Assembly (NCBI GenBank): GCA_937930535.1
Contig: CALGKJ010000061.1
Coordinates: forward strand, 51,671 to 115,670
Direction: 5' to 3'
Length of the DNA: 64,000 nucleotides
DNA from: an uncultured Clostridia bacterium
GTDB lineage: Bacteria > Bacillota > Clostridia > Lutisporales > Lutisporaceae
How positions within the stretch are numbered: position 1 is the first letter of the stretch; every line of letters begins with the position of its first letter. Below are positions 44,619 to 53,391 of the stretch, in pieces. The position numbers were made by a program, and so were the translations under genes. The notes beneath the pieces are model-generated. The model did not search any database, was not told the origin of the DNA, and saw nothing but the letters and a program-made list of their open reading frames with translations.

Positions 44619-46427
44619 TTAGCTTTTAGCTTTATTTTCTTTGGGGAATATGACAATAAACTCTGTCCCCTTACCAAGCTCGCTCTTGCACTTAATAGTA
44701 CCGTCTAATTCTTTGGTAACAATATTATACACCACATTAAGCCCCATACCCGTTCCCCCGCTTCCGCGCTTTGTAGTAAAGAATGGGTCGAATATCTTTT
44801 CCAATATATTTGCCTCCATACCTTTCCCATCATCAGCATACTTCAGCATAATCATGTTGCTGTAGGTAGTAACAGTGATATTGATATTAGCTGTTGCTTC
44901 CGAGTGGTCATATCCGTGCTTCAAAGAATTTAAAACAAAGTTGTTTATTATTTGGGAAAAAGCTCCCGGATAACCATTTATTATTAAGTTATTGTCACAT
45001 TCCACCTTTATATTATGGGCAGTCTTTTTAAGAACCGGCTTAAGACTTAGTATAATTTCGTTAATATAATCCTTTAGATTAAACTCTCTTTTTTCCTCGC
45101 TGGATTGATCCACCGCTATTCTTTTAAAGCTTTGTATAAGGCTGGAAGCTCTCATTAAGTTGGCATAAATCATATCTACTGACTCTTTATTAGTATTTAA
45201 CAGCATCTCTAGGTCAGATCTTTTCATCTGATTATTTTTATACAGTTCGCGTATCTGTTCTGTTTTCTTTTTCAAATGGGATACTGCTGTCACGCCGACG
45301 CCTACGGGTGTATTGATTTCATGAGCAATACCTGCTACTAGCCCTCCTAGAGCCGCCATTTTCTCAGAAATGATCAACTGAGACTGGGTTTCCTTAAGCT
45401 CCTTTAATGTAGATTCAAGCTGCCTGTTGGTCACTTTTAACTGGGAGGTACGCAATATTATCATACATGCAATTAATGTGCAGGACATAACTACAAAAAG
45501 AATCATTCTCTTTAAATCATTAATGGGAAGCATATATACATCTATATTTACAGAACAAAATACATGCCAGTTTTGTTCAATGAAACACGTGAATACCATT
45601 ACTTTTTTTATATTATTAAACTCGTAGTAGCCTGCCCCTGGTTTATAAAGCTGCATTTTATTAAACATTCTTTTGAGACTTTCGTTCTCTTTTGTCAAAT
45701 CTCTTTTGTAGAGATTGTTTTTATTGGAGTGTGCGATTACTAAGCCTTTACTATTTACGATTCCATAACTAAGATATGATGAGTCGCTTTCCCTTACCAC
45801 CTTATCTGTAAGCCTTTCAAAATCTATTACTGTGCCTGCTATCCCAATAATCTGATTGTCCATATCGAAAACTGGATTGCTTATAATCATTATAGGCTTT
45901 TGACTGTAGGGTGATTCTATAACATCCTGTATATGAGATTTGCCGCTTAGTGCAACGCTATAGAATTTAAGCTCTTTAAAATCAAAATCCTTATAAGTGC
46001 CGTTGGCAGCATCAATAACAAGCTCTCCGTTTTTATTAAGAAAAAAGATATTTTCATATAAATCACTATCTTTTATAATTCTGCTGATGTAACTGCTCAG
46101 AGATTTCTCCAGCATCTGCGTGCTTAGATTCATACCCTGACTTGTAGTGATGCCGGAGCCGGATTTGTTGGACATGCTTATCAGCTCCAATGCAAGGGGA
46201 TTGTGTGCTATTTCGTAACACTCACGGCTGGCAAACTCAAGGGAGTTTTTCATAATAATAACACGTTCGTTTATACTATTTTTCATAGTCAGCAGATTTT
46301 GCCTCTCTATAGACTCCTCGAGTTTTAGCGTGGTAATAATGCTGATAATTATAAGCGGTACAATTACCAGTGCCAAGGTTAGAACCATAATACGAATATT
46401 CTGCTTATCAAATAAAGACTCTTCCAT
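44619..46427 (-). CDS. Sensor histidine kinase with extracellular Cache-like domain
   Basis: 602 residues. Membrane helix near residues 15-35, an extracellular sensor with Cache features (GNAxxGTVIDFERL-like region around VFDMDNQIIGIAGTVIDF), a second helix near 285-305, then the phosphoacceptor helix GGLVAGIAHEINTPVGVGV (His in AHEIN) and an ATPase domain (NNFVLNSLKHGYDH, DDGKGM, GGTGMGLNVVYNIV). The ATG is chosen because GGAGG lies 8 bases upstream. It is divergent from an HD-GYP response regulator, its probable partner, so the pair may lower cyclic-di-GMP on a signal. Confidence 0.9.
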   Translation of the reverse strand: MEESLFDKQNIRIMVLTLALVIVPLIIISIITTLKLEESIERQNLLTMKNSINERVIIMKNSLEFASRECYEIAHNPLALELISMSNKSGSGITTSQGMNLSTQMLEKSLSSYISRIIKDSDLYENIFFLNKNGELVIDAANGTYKDFDFKELKFYSVALSGKSHIQDVIESPYSQKPIMIISNPVFDMDNQIIGIAGTVIDFERLTDKVVRESDSSYLSYGIVNSKGLVIAHSNKNNLYKRDLTKENESLKRMFNKMQLYKPGAGYYEFNNIKKVMVFTCFIEQNWHVFCSVNIDVYMLPINDLKRMILFVVMSCTLIACMIILRTSQLKVTNRQLESTLKELKETQSQLIISEKMAALGGLVAGIAHEINTPVGVGVTAVSHLKKKTEQIRELYKNNQMKRSDLEMLLNTNKESVDMIYANLMRASSLIQSFKRIAVDQSSEEKREFNLKDYINEIILSLKPVLKKTAHNIKVECDNNLIINGYPGAFSQIINNFVLNSLKHGYDHSEATANINITVTTYSNMIMLKYADDGKGMEANILEKIFDPFFTTKRGSGGTGMGLNVVYNIVTKELDGTIKCKSELGKGTEFIVIFPKENKAKS

Positions 46428-46642
46428 TAGGGAGACCTCCATGAATATGCTAAATTATTATTACAATTATTATCATAACATTAAAATTCGACAAAATCAA
46501 TTTAGAAATATACGTTTTAAATGTAATGTATTCATTTTATTTACTTGTTTGAATTGCTGTATTGTGTTAAAATGTTATCAGAATATTTATACACTTGGGT
46601 AAGTGTACTTACTTTATAGATAATATAACAGGAGGGGAGTAT

Positions 46643-48187
46643 ATGCAAGCCAATAATGATTCGCTTTCCTTTGTAAGCGAAGATTTGCCGAGTGATACAT
46701 ATAATGCTGATAAATGGAAGATACTCATTGTAGATGATGATATTGAGGTACATAATGTAACTAAAATGGTTTTAAGTGAATTTGTATTTGAAAAAAAGGG
46801 CGTCGAAATAATAAGCGCATACTCAGGTGTTGAAGCTATTGATTTAATGAAGCTGCACACTGATACTGCCATTATTCTTCTGGACGTAGTAATGGAGGAG
46901 GATGACTCGGGACTTAGAGTTGTGCAGCATATCAGGGATATATTGAAAAATAATATGGTCAGGATCATTTTAAGAACAGGGCAGCCCGGTGAAGCGCCGG
47001 AAGAAAAAATAATAATTGAATATGATATAAATGATTACAAGGAAAAAACAGAACTGACTGTACAAAAGCTTTATACTACAATAATTTCAGCCTTAAGATC
47101 CTACAGAGATATAATGACTATTGAGCACAGCAAGAAGGGGCTGGAAAAGATAATAGAAGCATCCGCAAATATATTTGAGCTTCAATCCATGAAGGAATTT
47201 GCAATTGGAGTACTAACACAAATCGTTGCACTGCTTGGAATCAATAAAAATTCTTTGTATTGCAGAACCTCGGGGTTTGCAGCCACAAAGGATTCTGAAA
47301 ATGGATTCTATATAGTAGCCGCAACAGGTGATTATAATAAATATGTGGACAAGAATATAAAGGCCATAGTGCAGGATGAAATGCTTAATTTAATAGAAAC
47401 AGCGTATACTGAGAAGCGTAACGTTTTCTCCAATGATAAATTTATCGTATACTTTCAAAGTAAAAACGGAGTTGAGAACCTTATTTATATGTCGGGCATA
47501 AATGAGCTAAGCAAGCTGGATATAGACCTTGTGGAAATTTTCAGCGTAAATGTCTCTATTGCCTTTGACAACCTATATCTTAATAAAGAAATAATAGATA
47601 CTCAAAAGGAAATAATCTTTACTTTAGGTGAGATTGTAGAAGCTAGATCAAAAGAAACTGGCAATCATGTAAGAAAGGTTGCTGAGTATTGTAAGGTGTT
47701 GGCACTTGCCTACGGACTGGGAGAAAGTCAAGCAGAAATATTGAAGCTTGCAGCACCTATGCATGATATAGGTAAGCTTGCTGTTCCCGACAGTATATTG
47801 ATGAAACCGGGAAAGCTGACTACAGAGGAGTTTGAAGTCATTAAGACCCATACCACTGTTGGATATGAGCTGCTTAAGAACTCACAGAGAGATATTATGA
47901 AAGCGGCAGTAATAATAGCACTGCAGCATCATGAAAAATATGATGGGACAGGCTACCCTAGCGGACTCGCTGGCGATAAGATACATATATATGGAAGGAT
48001 TGCGGCACTTGCCGATGTTTTTGATGCATTGGGAAGCGAAAGAGTATATAAACAAGCCTGGCCTATTGAGGACATACTGGTATACTTAAAGGAACAAAGC
48101 GGCCGCCATTTTGATCCTGAGCTAGTAGATATTTTCTTTGATAAGCTGGATGAAATATTAGCAATAAAAAATTCTCTGGATGCTTAA
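46643..48187 (+). CDS. Response regulator with DUF3369-like and HD-GYP domains
   Basis: 514 residues. A receiver domain (ILIVDDDIEVH, phosphoacceptor Asp in IILLDVVMEED, ILRTGQPGEAPE), a central region like DUF3369 (FELQSMKEFAIGVLTQIVAL) and an HD-GYP domain (HVRKVAEYC, APMHDIGKLAVPD, HHEKYDGTGYPSGL, ADVFDALGSERVYK). The HD and GYP residues are intact, so it should hydrolyse cyclic-di-GMP. The ATG follows GGAGGGG. It stands divergent from the sensor kinase. Confidence 0.92.
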   Translation: MQANNDSLSFVSEDLPSDTYNADKWKILIVDDDIEVHNVTKMVLSEFVFEKKGVEIISAYSGVEAIDLMKLHTDTAIILLDVVMEEDDSGLRVVQHIRDILKNNMVRIILRTGQPGEAPEEKIIIEYDINDYKEKTELTVQKLYTTIISALRSYRDIMTIEHSKKGLEKIIEASANIFELQSMKEFAIGVLTQIVALLGINKNSLYCRTSGFAATKDSENGFYIVAATGDYNKYVDKNIKAIVQDEMLNLIETAYTEKRNVFSNDKFIVYFQSKNGVENLIYMSGINELSKLDIDLVEIFSVNVSIAFDNLYLNKEIIDTQKEIIFTLGEIVEARSKETGNHVRKVAEYCKVLALAYGLGESQAEILKLAAPMHDIGKLAVPDSILMKPGKLTTEEFEVIKTHTTVGYELLKNSQRDIMKAAVIIALQHHEKYDGTGYPSGLAGDKIHIYGRIAALADVFDALGSERVYKQAWPIEDILVYLKEQSGRHFDPELVDIFFDKLDEILAIKNSLDA

Positions 48188-48240
48188 AGTTTTATGGCTG
48201 CTTCTATATAAATGAATAAAATTTATTTTAATGCTATAAA

Positions 48241-48268
48241 TAGGAGATTTAAAGATCTTCTATTTTTT
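48241..48268 (+). terminator. Terminator of the HD-GYP gene
   Basis: TAGGAGAT pairs with ATCTTCTA (one G-T pair) and is followed by TTTTTT. The remainder of 48188-48575 is AT-rich and carries no supported gene. Confidence 0.75.
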
Positions 48269-48575
48269 ATTGCATAAAAGTAACATATAATCACCATGAT
48301 TTGTTTGATTTAAATCCATATGGATAAGAAATCATAATGACTGACTGCAAATAATTAAATGTATTTCTTGATTTATTGCACATTATATATTAAAATAAAA
48401 TTGTAACGTAAAGTTACTACAATGCATTTAAAGTTTGACTTATAATAAAAGGCAATTAAAAATAGTTTGTTTATATCTATTTTTACCAAAACAAATGGTA
48501 TTGAACAATGGTTTGCTACATATACTAATATTGTTGATTAGTAATTCTAAATTATTTACTAAAAAGGAGGTAAAT

Positions 48576-48665
48576 ATGAAAAGAGTAAATTCTGATATCG
48601 AGCTGCCAATGGATTATGAGGAACAACAAGAAGGGGAAGAAAGTAATTTTATAAAAACAAAATGA
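48576..48665 (+). CDS. 29-residue acidic peptide with its own terminator
   Basis: ATG 5 bases after AAGGAGG. The product begins MKRVNSDIELPMDYEEQQEG and continues with an acidic to basic tail ending FIKTK. No Cys, no signal peptide and no membrane segment. A strong terminator follows 19 bases later, so this is a compact transcription unit. I do not recognise the family; a signalling peptide, a modified-peptide precursor or a small regulatory protein are all possible. Confidence 0.6.
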   Translation: MKRVNSDIELPMDYEEQQEGEESNFIKTK

Positions 48666-48684
48666 TAACTATTAACCACAACGG

Positions 48685-48724
48685 CAATGCACCTTCTGAT
48701 TAGAAAGGAAGGTGCATTGTTTTT
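48685..48724 (+). terminator. Terminator of the 29-residue peptide gene
   Basis: Perfect 12-bp stem CAATGCACCTTC with GAAGGTGCATTG, followed by TTTTTG. Confidence 0.9.
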
Positions 48725-48915
48725 GTTTGAGGGCATATATATCTAGTTAACTTCTTTTCTGCCGCCTGCCAATAATTTAATATCCTTAGCCTTAAGTTTT
48801 TTGTCTTTGTACCTAGTGTTTTGTTGGCTTTTGTCTGTTTTGATAGATTATTTTTCTGGAAGACGAGTAGCTATTAATCGGCATTTCTGAAGAATACGGC
48901 ATTTAAGCAGAATAT

Positions 48916-49446
48916 TTACTTTACAAAAATACTCTGCCTATTTACTTGCAGCTCTTTTGATGTCAGTTGAATCACAAGCTCCTCCGCTGCGGAGATGCTT
49001 GCAATAGTACAAACTATATAAAGCAATACAGCTTTACTAATGTAAGGAAGCAGCAGCGGGAGCATAAACAAAGCTATACCAGCAGCTTTATTACCATAAG
49101 TATGCAGTACTGCATAGGCTTTATACTTTATCAAGGCTGTAACCATTGATGCCAGCCGGACAATGGCGATTAAGGCAATCCATAGAACTATTTCTGCTGT
49201 AGGCTTTAATGTCGGATAAAGTACAGCTATCAATACACCTGTCATTATCATATCAGCTATCGAATCAAGCTTTTCACCAAGCCTGCTGGCTGCGCCGAAC
49301 CTTCTGGCAATAAAGCCATCCAGAATATCACTTATACCGCAAGCTATATACAATACATAAAAGCCTTCACTTAACGGCTTAACAAAAATCAACATCAAAG
49401 AAAATACTATTCTGCTAAAGGATATACAATTAGGTATAACCTTCAT
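48916..49446 (-). CDS. CDP-alcohol phosphatidyltransferase family protein
   Basis: 176 residues with several membrane helices. The family signature is complete: DILDGFIAR, then Gly in RLGEK and the last two Asp in LDSIAD, matching D-x2-DG-x2-AR-x8-G-x3-D-x3-D. The enzyme joins a CDP-linked lipid to an alcohol, such as glycerol phosphate, in phospholipid synthesis. The ATG at 49446 behind GGGGTGAGG is chosen over an in-frame ATG 15 bases earlier. Confidence 0.88.
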   Translation of the reverse strand: MKVIPNCISFSRIVFSLMLIFVKPLSEGFYVLYIACGISDILDGFIARRFGAASRLGEKLDSIADMIMTGVLIAVLYPTLKPTAEIVLWIALIAIVRLASMVTALIKYKAYAVLHTYGNKAAGIALFMLPLLLPYISKAVLLYIVCTIASISAAEELVIQLTSKELQVNRQSIFVK

Positions 49447-50097
49447 ATCCTCACCCCTCATAAATCAATAATTTTGCTTGAATACAATAAACAATATCAA
49501 ATAGTCTTTAGAGAAATTATAGCATAATTGGGATACCATTTATAAATATACTTGTGTTTTAAACTTATATAATACAGCACTGGTTACTTTCTTAACCGCA
49601 AAATATAGCTTTTACAGCAAGAGAGTATTAATGCAGTACTCCTGATTTATGATATTAACAGGGGTAAGACAGTTTTTAAAAATTTTACAAGGTAATCAGA
49701 CATTAAATCTATTGACATAATGATTATATGAATTATATTATTAAAATAAGGCACTATTATTATGCATAATATATATTACTATAAAACGTAAATGTAAGGC
49801 TTATGTTGTATTCGCGATGCTCTGAAATGCACAAAAATTGGATTGAGTCAGATTGAAAATACTATCAATTGTTTTAGCAAACTTATAGTCCCATGTAATT
49901 AAAGCTATAGGGTTTTAGCTTAAAACCTAGAAGGGAAGCAATAACTAGCTTATGAATAAGTTAAGTTTTATGGTTGCTTCCCTATAATATAGCCTATATG
50001 ATAAACTCCACATGGAATTTTGATGAAACGCAATTTACTTTTGAGATTTCATCCAAGTTGACGAAGTCTCAATTAAATAATAAGGAGGTAATATACA
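49447..50097. other. 650-base non-coding region with two hairpins
   Basis: No supported gene. AGGGAAGCAA (49933-49942) pairs perfectly with TTGCTTCCCT (49975-49984) around a loop with a smaller stem. TTGAGATTTC (50041-50050) pairs with GAAGTCTCAA (50063-50072) just before the ribosome site of the DUF2589 gene and could control it. The region probably contains promoters for the flanking divergent genes. Confidence 0.5.
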
Positions 50098-50724
50098 ATG
50101 TCTATTGGTCAAGAATTATCATCCATTGATTTCCAATCAATGATTGGAGGCCCCCTAAATGCGGTAATTAAAGCTCAGGCTCAATCTGCGCAGACATCCG
50201 TTGATTTTATCAAAAGCGTTGGTTTCAATGCACCAGATGCCAAAGAGGATCCAGGTAAGCCGACTATGGTTTCCTTTACCTATGACAAGCCTGTTGAGTA
50301 CAAGAATGAAAAACAAGAAATAGTTGTAACAAATGTACCTCATAAGCTGACAGTTCCGATTCTTACTATGCTTCCAATACCTTACATAAGAGTAGAGGAA
50401 GTTACAATCGACTTTAATGCAAAGATCAATTCTGTTACAGAATCAACAACAGCATCATCCTCAGAATTAGGTGTATCATTGGGCGTAAAAGGCGGCTGGG
50501 GCCCAGTATCAGCAGAGTTGAAATGCAGCTACAGCAACAAGAAGTCTTCATCTTCAACTGAAAAAATAGAGAGAACATACAGTCTAAATATTCATGTACG
50601 TGCTGTACAGGACGAGCTTCCAGCAGGACTTGAAAAGCTTTTAAGTGTTCTTGAAAACAATATTCAGGAAGTAAAAGTAGCAGGCGACGCAAAAGCAGCC
50701 ACAACTACAACACCAAGCAAGTAA
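50098..50724 (+). CDS. DUF2589-family protein
   Basis: 208 residues, no signal peptide or membrane segment. The core (VPILTMLPIPYIRVEEVTID then FNAKINSVTE, followed by a Ser-rich strand region) is the pattern I associate with DUF2589. The function of the family is unknown. The ATG follows AAGGAGG. It heads a three-gene operon with two unrecognised proteins. Confidence 0.8.
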   Translation: MSIGQELSSIDFQSMIGGPLNAVIKAQAQSAQTSVDFIKSVGFNAPDAKEDPGKPTMVSFTYDKPVEYKNEKQEIVVTNVPHKLTVPILTMLPIPYIRVEEVTIDFNAKINSVTESTTASSSELGVSLGVKGGWGPVSAELKCSYSNKKSSSSTEKIERTYSLNIHVRAVQDELPAGLEKLLSVLENNIQEVKVAGDAKAATTTTPSK

Positions 50725-50810
50725 TAAAAACCAAGCATGCAGGTAAAGGCGGCAGAGGCTTTCTTTGCCTGCTGCATCAAAATATATGTAGCTGATATGG
50801 AGGAGTAACA

Positions 50811-51488
50811 ATGATAGATTTAGGTAGCATTTTAGGATCACTAATGACCGGACTAATACGAGCACGTCGTATGGCTGACGAGCAAACCGCAGCACTGGCA
50901 GAATACTATAGAGACAATCCGCTGCTGGAAGGTTTGACAGTTCCTCGTGTACGCATCCCCGAGCTGACCATTGATTTACCTCTGCTTATTGAAAACTACG
51001 TAGAGGGTGACACTGGAAAAATGGAAGAGCCAAAGACCGCTGCAACGGAACTAGAAAAACAATTGAAATTATTAATGTCCAAAAGAAATTTTAAAGCCAA
51101 GCCATATTTTTATGATACATTTACCGCAGAGGTGACAAAAAAACTTGAGGTGCTAAACCAGACTGATACACCAGTAACAAAGGAAGCCGTTGCACGAAGT
51201 GTACAAAATGCCTTTGCAGATACACTAAGCAGAACAAAAACAACATTAAGCGATACGGAGCGGGAAAGCATAGCAAATATCCTTAGAGAAAACGTTCAAG
51301 TCGCAGGCATTGTCAAAGAGCCGCTAGCTTCCAATATTATGACAAATATAAAAACAGCAGATGTTAAGGAACAGGCATCAAATGCCAATGTAGTACGCCT
51401 CAAAATTACCCTGAAAGAAGAAGGGTTAGAATGGGCTACACGTGCCAGTGAATCCGGTGGAGTAGTACGCACCCTACAGGCAGAGTAA
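50811..51488 (+). CDS. Uncharacterised protein, DUF2589 operon gene 2
   Basis: 225 residues, soluble. It opens with MIDLGSILGSLMTGLIRARR and contains VPRVRIPELTIDLPLLIENY, a region that echoes the beta-strand part of the DUF2589 neighbour. The C-terminal half is helical. GGAGG lies 7 bases before the ATG, 86 bases after the first gene. The family is not recognised. Confidence 0.75.
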   Translation: MIDLGSILGSLMTGLIRARRMADEQTAALAEYYRDNPLLEGLTVPRVRIPELTIDLPLLIENYVEGDTGKMEEPKTAATELEKQLKLLMSKRNFKAKPYFYDTFTAEVTKKLEVLNQTDTPVTKEAVARSVQNAFADTLSRTKTTLSDTERESIANILRENVQVAGIVKEPLASNIMTNIKTADVKEQASNANVVRLKITLKEEGLEWATRASESGGVVRTLQAE

Positions 51489-51504
51489 TAGAGGAGGTCT
51501 GAAT

Positions 51505-52080
51505 ATGCAAAGCATTCTGCGAGAAAAGCTCATGGCACAGGCATTCAAGCTTGCCCAAGTCAGCGATATCTATCGTACTGAAAACCATCGATTTGTAGAC
51601 GAGTATTTTAAATGGCTGGAGGAAGCCGAAAAGGACTTAGCCCCTTTGCGATCCCCTATTAGTATTCTGCTGCAATCCGAAAAAAGCTCTTTGATTTCTG
51701 TTCTGGATGGGAATATGCCAAATCATGTACAAGAAGGAAAGAGTGTCAGAAAATATTTAAAGGTTTTTGCTGCTCAATCCTTGGAGCGGGTTTCAAAGGA
51801 AATATATGCTAAAATAGAAAGCATTGATAATACATTTGAACAATTAAACGAAAAACTATGCCATACCATTGCTGTATTAGCCAGCAGAGAGCCTGGACTC
51901 TATCAAAGGCTTCAAACAAATCAGATGGATGCAGGCATGATATGGAGAATGATTGGACAGACACCAGATACTATACCCATGTACAATTATCTATGTGCAA
52001 AGCTTACAGCTACAGATATAAACTATCTGCTTATGGATATAGTACATAAAATCATAAGTAATAATACCAATGTCAATTAA
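51505..52080 (+). CDS. Uncharacterised protein, DUF2589 operon gene 3
   Basis: 191 residues, predicted mostly helical and soluble (LMAQAFKLAQVSDIYRTENH, FKWLEEAEKDLAPLRSPISI). It follows gene 2 after 16 bases with GAGGAGG 8 bases before the ATG and ends at a strong terminator. No family recognised. Confidence 0.75.
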   Translation: MQSILREKLMAQAFKLAQVSDIYRTENHRFVDEYFKWLEEAEKDLAPLRSPISILLQSEKSSLISVLDGNMPNHVQEGKSVRKYLKVFAAQSLERVSKEIYAKIESIDNTFEQLNEKLCHTIAVLASREPGLYQRLQTNQMDAGMIWRMIGQTPDTIPMYNYLCAKLTATDINYLLMDIVHKIISNNTNVN

Positions 52081-52131
52081 AACTATAATTCATAAAATAC
52101 ATAGGAGTTGTCTAGTTATTTGCATTGCTGA

Positions 52132-52178
52132 CCCCTCTTTAGTAATATAAGAAATTATATTACTAGGAGGGTTTTTTT
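52132..52178 (+). terminator. Terminator of the DUF2589 operon
   Basis: A long stem CCCTC-TAGTAATATAA with TTATATTACTA-GAGGG, loop GAAA, followed by seven T bases. The Rpn remnant begins directly at its end. Confidence 0.93.
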
Positions 52179-52420
52179 ATGGATAGACCAAATATACAGA
52201 AATATGATACTATATTTTAGTACTTCGGGGGATATGACAATTTCTAAAGGCAAAGTTAGATAGATGGCTAGCATTCTTGACAATACAAGAAAAAGAAGCA
52301 TTGGAGGAGATAGAAATGGCAGAACCAGCAATCAAGAAAGGGATAACAGTGTTGGCTATACACATGGTAATGGCAATAACTGGACTATCAGAAGAAGAAG
52401 TAATAAAAATAAAAAAATGA
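52179..52420 (+). pseudogene. Rpn-like nuclease/transposase remnant, left copy
   Basis: ATG at 52179 opens MDRPNIQKYDTIF and meets TAG at 52218-52220. From 52231 the sequence matches the 3' part of the Rpn-like gene at 63080-63454, with a 12-base and an approximately 180-base deletion. The last codons (GLSEEEVIKIK) are the same as in the right copy. Only head and tail of the gene remain. Confidence 0.8.
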
Positions 52421-52466
52421 AATAGTAAGTCATTAAATCAGCAAAATATTTAGTTTAGAAATAAGT

Positions 52467-52517
52467 AAAAGATATGAGTCTTTATAAAAAATAAGAATAA
52501 AGTCTCATATCTTATTT
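52467..52517 (+). terminator. Terminator of the left Rpn remnant
   Basis: AAAAGATATGAG pairs with CTCATATCTT, with an inner CTTT-AAAG extension, and is followed by ATTTTATT. Confidence 0.75.
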
Positions 52518-52526
52518 TATTAATAG

Positions 52527-52741
52527 TTGTAAATATGTCATTAATTAGGTATAATTAAATAAGGATTTTTCCAATCGCAAATTATCAGACAATTCTCGTA
52601 GCCCTTGAGTACCAACGGTTAGGACACAGTTTTTGTGAATTTTGCAAAAAACTAAAATCGATTGGAAAAATATCATAAGGATCAAGCAATACCAATATAT
52701 AAGGAGGAACATGAGATTTTAAGAATGACTATTTTACAGGG
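52527..52741 (+). promoter_or_regulatory. CRISPR leader copy 1 with promoter and structured RNA
   Basis: TTGTAA (52527-52532), 17 bases, TATAAT (52550-52555). Transcription would start near 52562, where TTTTTCCAATCG (52566-52577) can pair with CGATTGGAAAAA (52659-52670) and inside it GCAAATT with AATTTTGC. A ribosome-site-like AAGGAGG lies at 52702. The block ends at the lone repeat. Copies lie at 62366 and 63543. Confidence 0.8.
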
Positions 52742-52771
52742 GTTCTACCGAAACATAGGATGTATTTCATA
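52742..52771 (+). CRISPR. Lone degenerate CRISPR repeat, left
   Basis: The first 26 bases match the array repeat (GTTCTACCGAAACATAGG and on to TATTT); the last four differ, so the ATTTAAAT end that becomes the crRNA 5' handle is damaged. There is no spacer or second repeat. A terminator stem starts at its last base. Confidence 0.88.
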
Positions 52772-52821
52772 AAAATAAAGCTCATGGAAAACTATTATTG
52801 TATTCCATGAGCTTTATTTTT
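52771..52821 (+). terminator. Terminator directly after the lone repeat
   Basis: A perfect 19-bp stem starting AAAAATAAAGCTCATGG (52771-52789) with its complement at 52803-52821 ending in TTTTT. It would end any transcript from leader copy 1 right after the repeat. Bases 52822-53139 hold no supported gene. Confidence 0.92.
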
Positions 52822-53139
52822 ATGAAAGTTGTGCATATATCGCCTTTGAGTATGAAGATATACATATTGAGCACTAAACTAATACATCACATGTGTTGGT
52901 AGAATATTTTGGATATATAATATCCATCATAAAATTTAAATACATAAGTGTATGGGTATAAATATATTATACATAAATATGGATGTATTGTCATTAATTA
53001 TGTTGTTAACATCTATTTCATTTATAATGGAAATTATTTATAGAAATGGATTGAAAAAATTACTGCCATATGGTATTATTTACAATATAGGTATAATTAG
53101 GTAATCGTAGTGCTTAATATATTACGCTGTGTATTGGGG

Positions 53140-53223
53140 GTGGGAGCTATTAGTATATATGAAGCATTAACACTTATGATAATGTTCGGCATGCTAATAT
53201 TACAACTTAAAAACCATATATAA
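53140..53223 (+). CDS. Micro-ORF resembling holin-like type I toxins
   Basis: From GTG 53140 the product is 27 residues, MGAISIYEALTLMIMFG then MLILQLKNHI. The pattern S-x-Y-E-A-L-x-L-M-I-x-F followed by a hydrophobic helix is that of short holin-like toxins of the TxpA type. Family proteins start at the residue that here is ATT (53149), which stands 5 bases after the ribosome site GGGGGTGG. The start is thus either GTG with a poor ribosome site or a mutated or unusual ATT. It lies between the left CRISPR remnant and cas6. Confidence 0.55.
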   Translation: MGAISIYEALTLMIMFGMLILQLKNHI

Positions 53224-53227
53224 AACT

Positions 53228-53253
53228 AATCACTCTGCGGCAACAGAGTGATT
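53228..53253 (-). terminator. Hairpin at the 3' end of the toxin-like ORF
   Basis: AATCACTCTG (53228-53237) pairs perfectly with CAGAGTGATT (53244-53253). On the minus strand it is followed by AGTTTTATAT, so it suits a minus-strand antisense RNA better than the plus strand. Confidence 0.6.
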
Positions 53254-53306
53254 ATAAAATGAAAATGAATCAATAATAACCATATGCATTATGGTTACCT
53301 ACATAT

Positions 53307-53334
53307 ATTATACCTAAAATAAATCAATTGTAAA
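53307..53334 (-). promoter_or_regulatory. Candidate antisense promoter opposite the toxin-like ORF
   Basis: On the minus strand TTTACA (53334-53329), 16 bases, TATAAT (53312-53307). The transcript would run from about 53300 towards the 3' end of the toxin-like ORF and stop at the hairpin at 53228. This is the layout of RatA-type antitoxin RNAs. Inferred from sequence only. Confidence 0.45.
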
Positions 53335-53391
53335 TAGTTAACAGTTAATTAAGTGATTTATCACCAATCCAACAACAAAGGAGGTGCAAAC

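Larger units (their letters stand above)
52231..52771. repeat. Left direct repeat flanking the cas island
   Basis: This segment and 63080-63786 are near-identical apart from deletions. Both run in the same direction through the Rpn tail, its terminator, a promoter, the structured leader and a CRISPR repeat. They enclose the complete cas gene set. Confidence 0.9.

Noticed and set aside
48435..48575. Extended 76-residue version of the small peptide gene
   Set aside because: The upstream part has no ribosome site and its composition differs; the ATG at 48576 has an ideal AAGGAGG.
49447..50097. Riboswitch in the long gap before the DUF2589 operon
   Set aside because: Two hairpins are present, but no known riboswitch consensus was recognised, so only the hairpins are reported.
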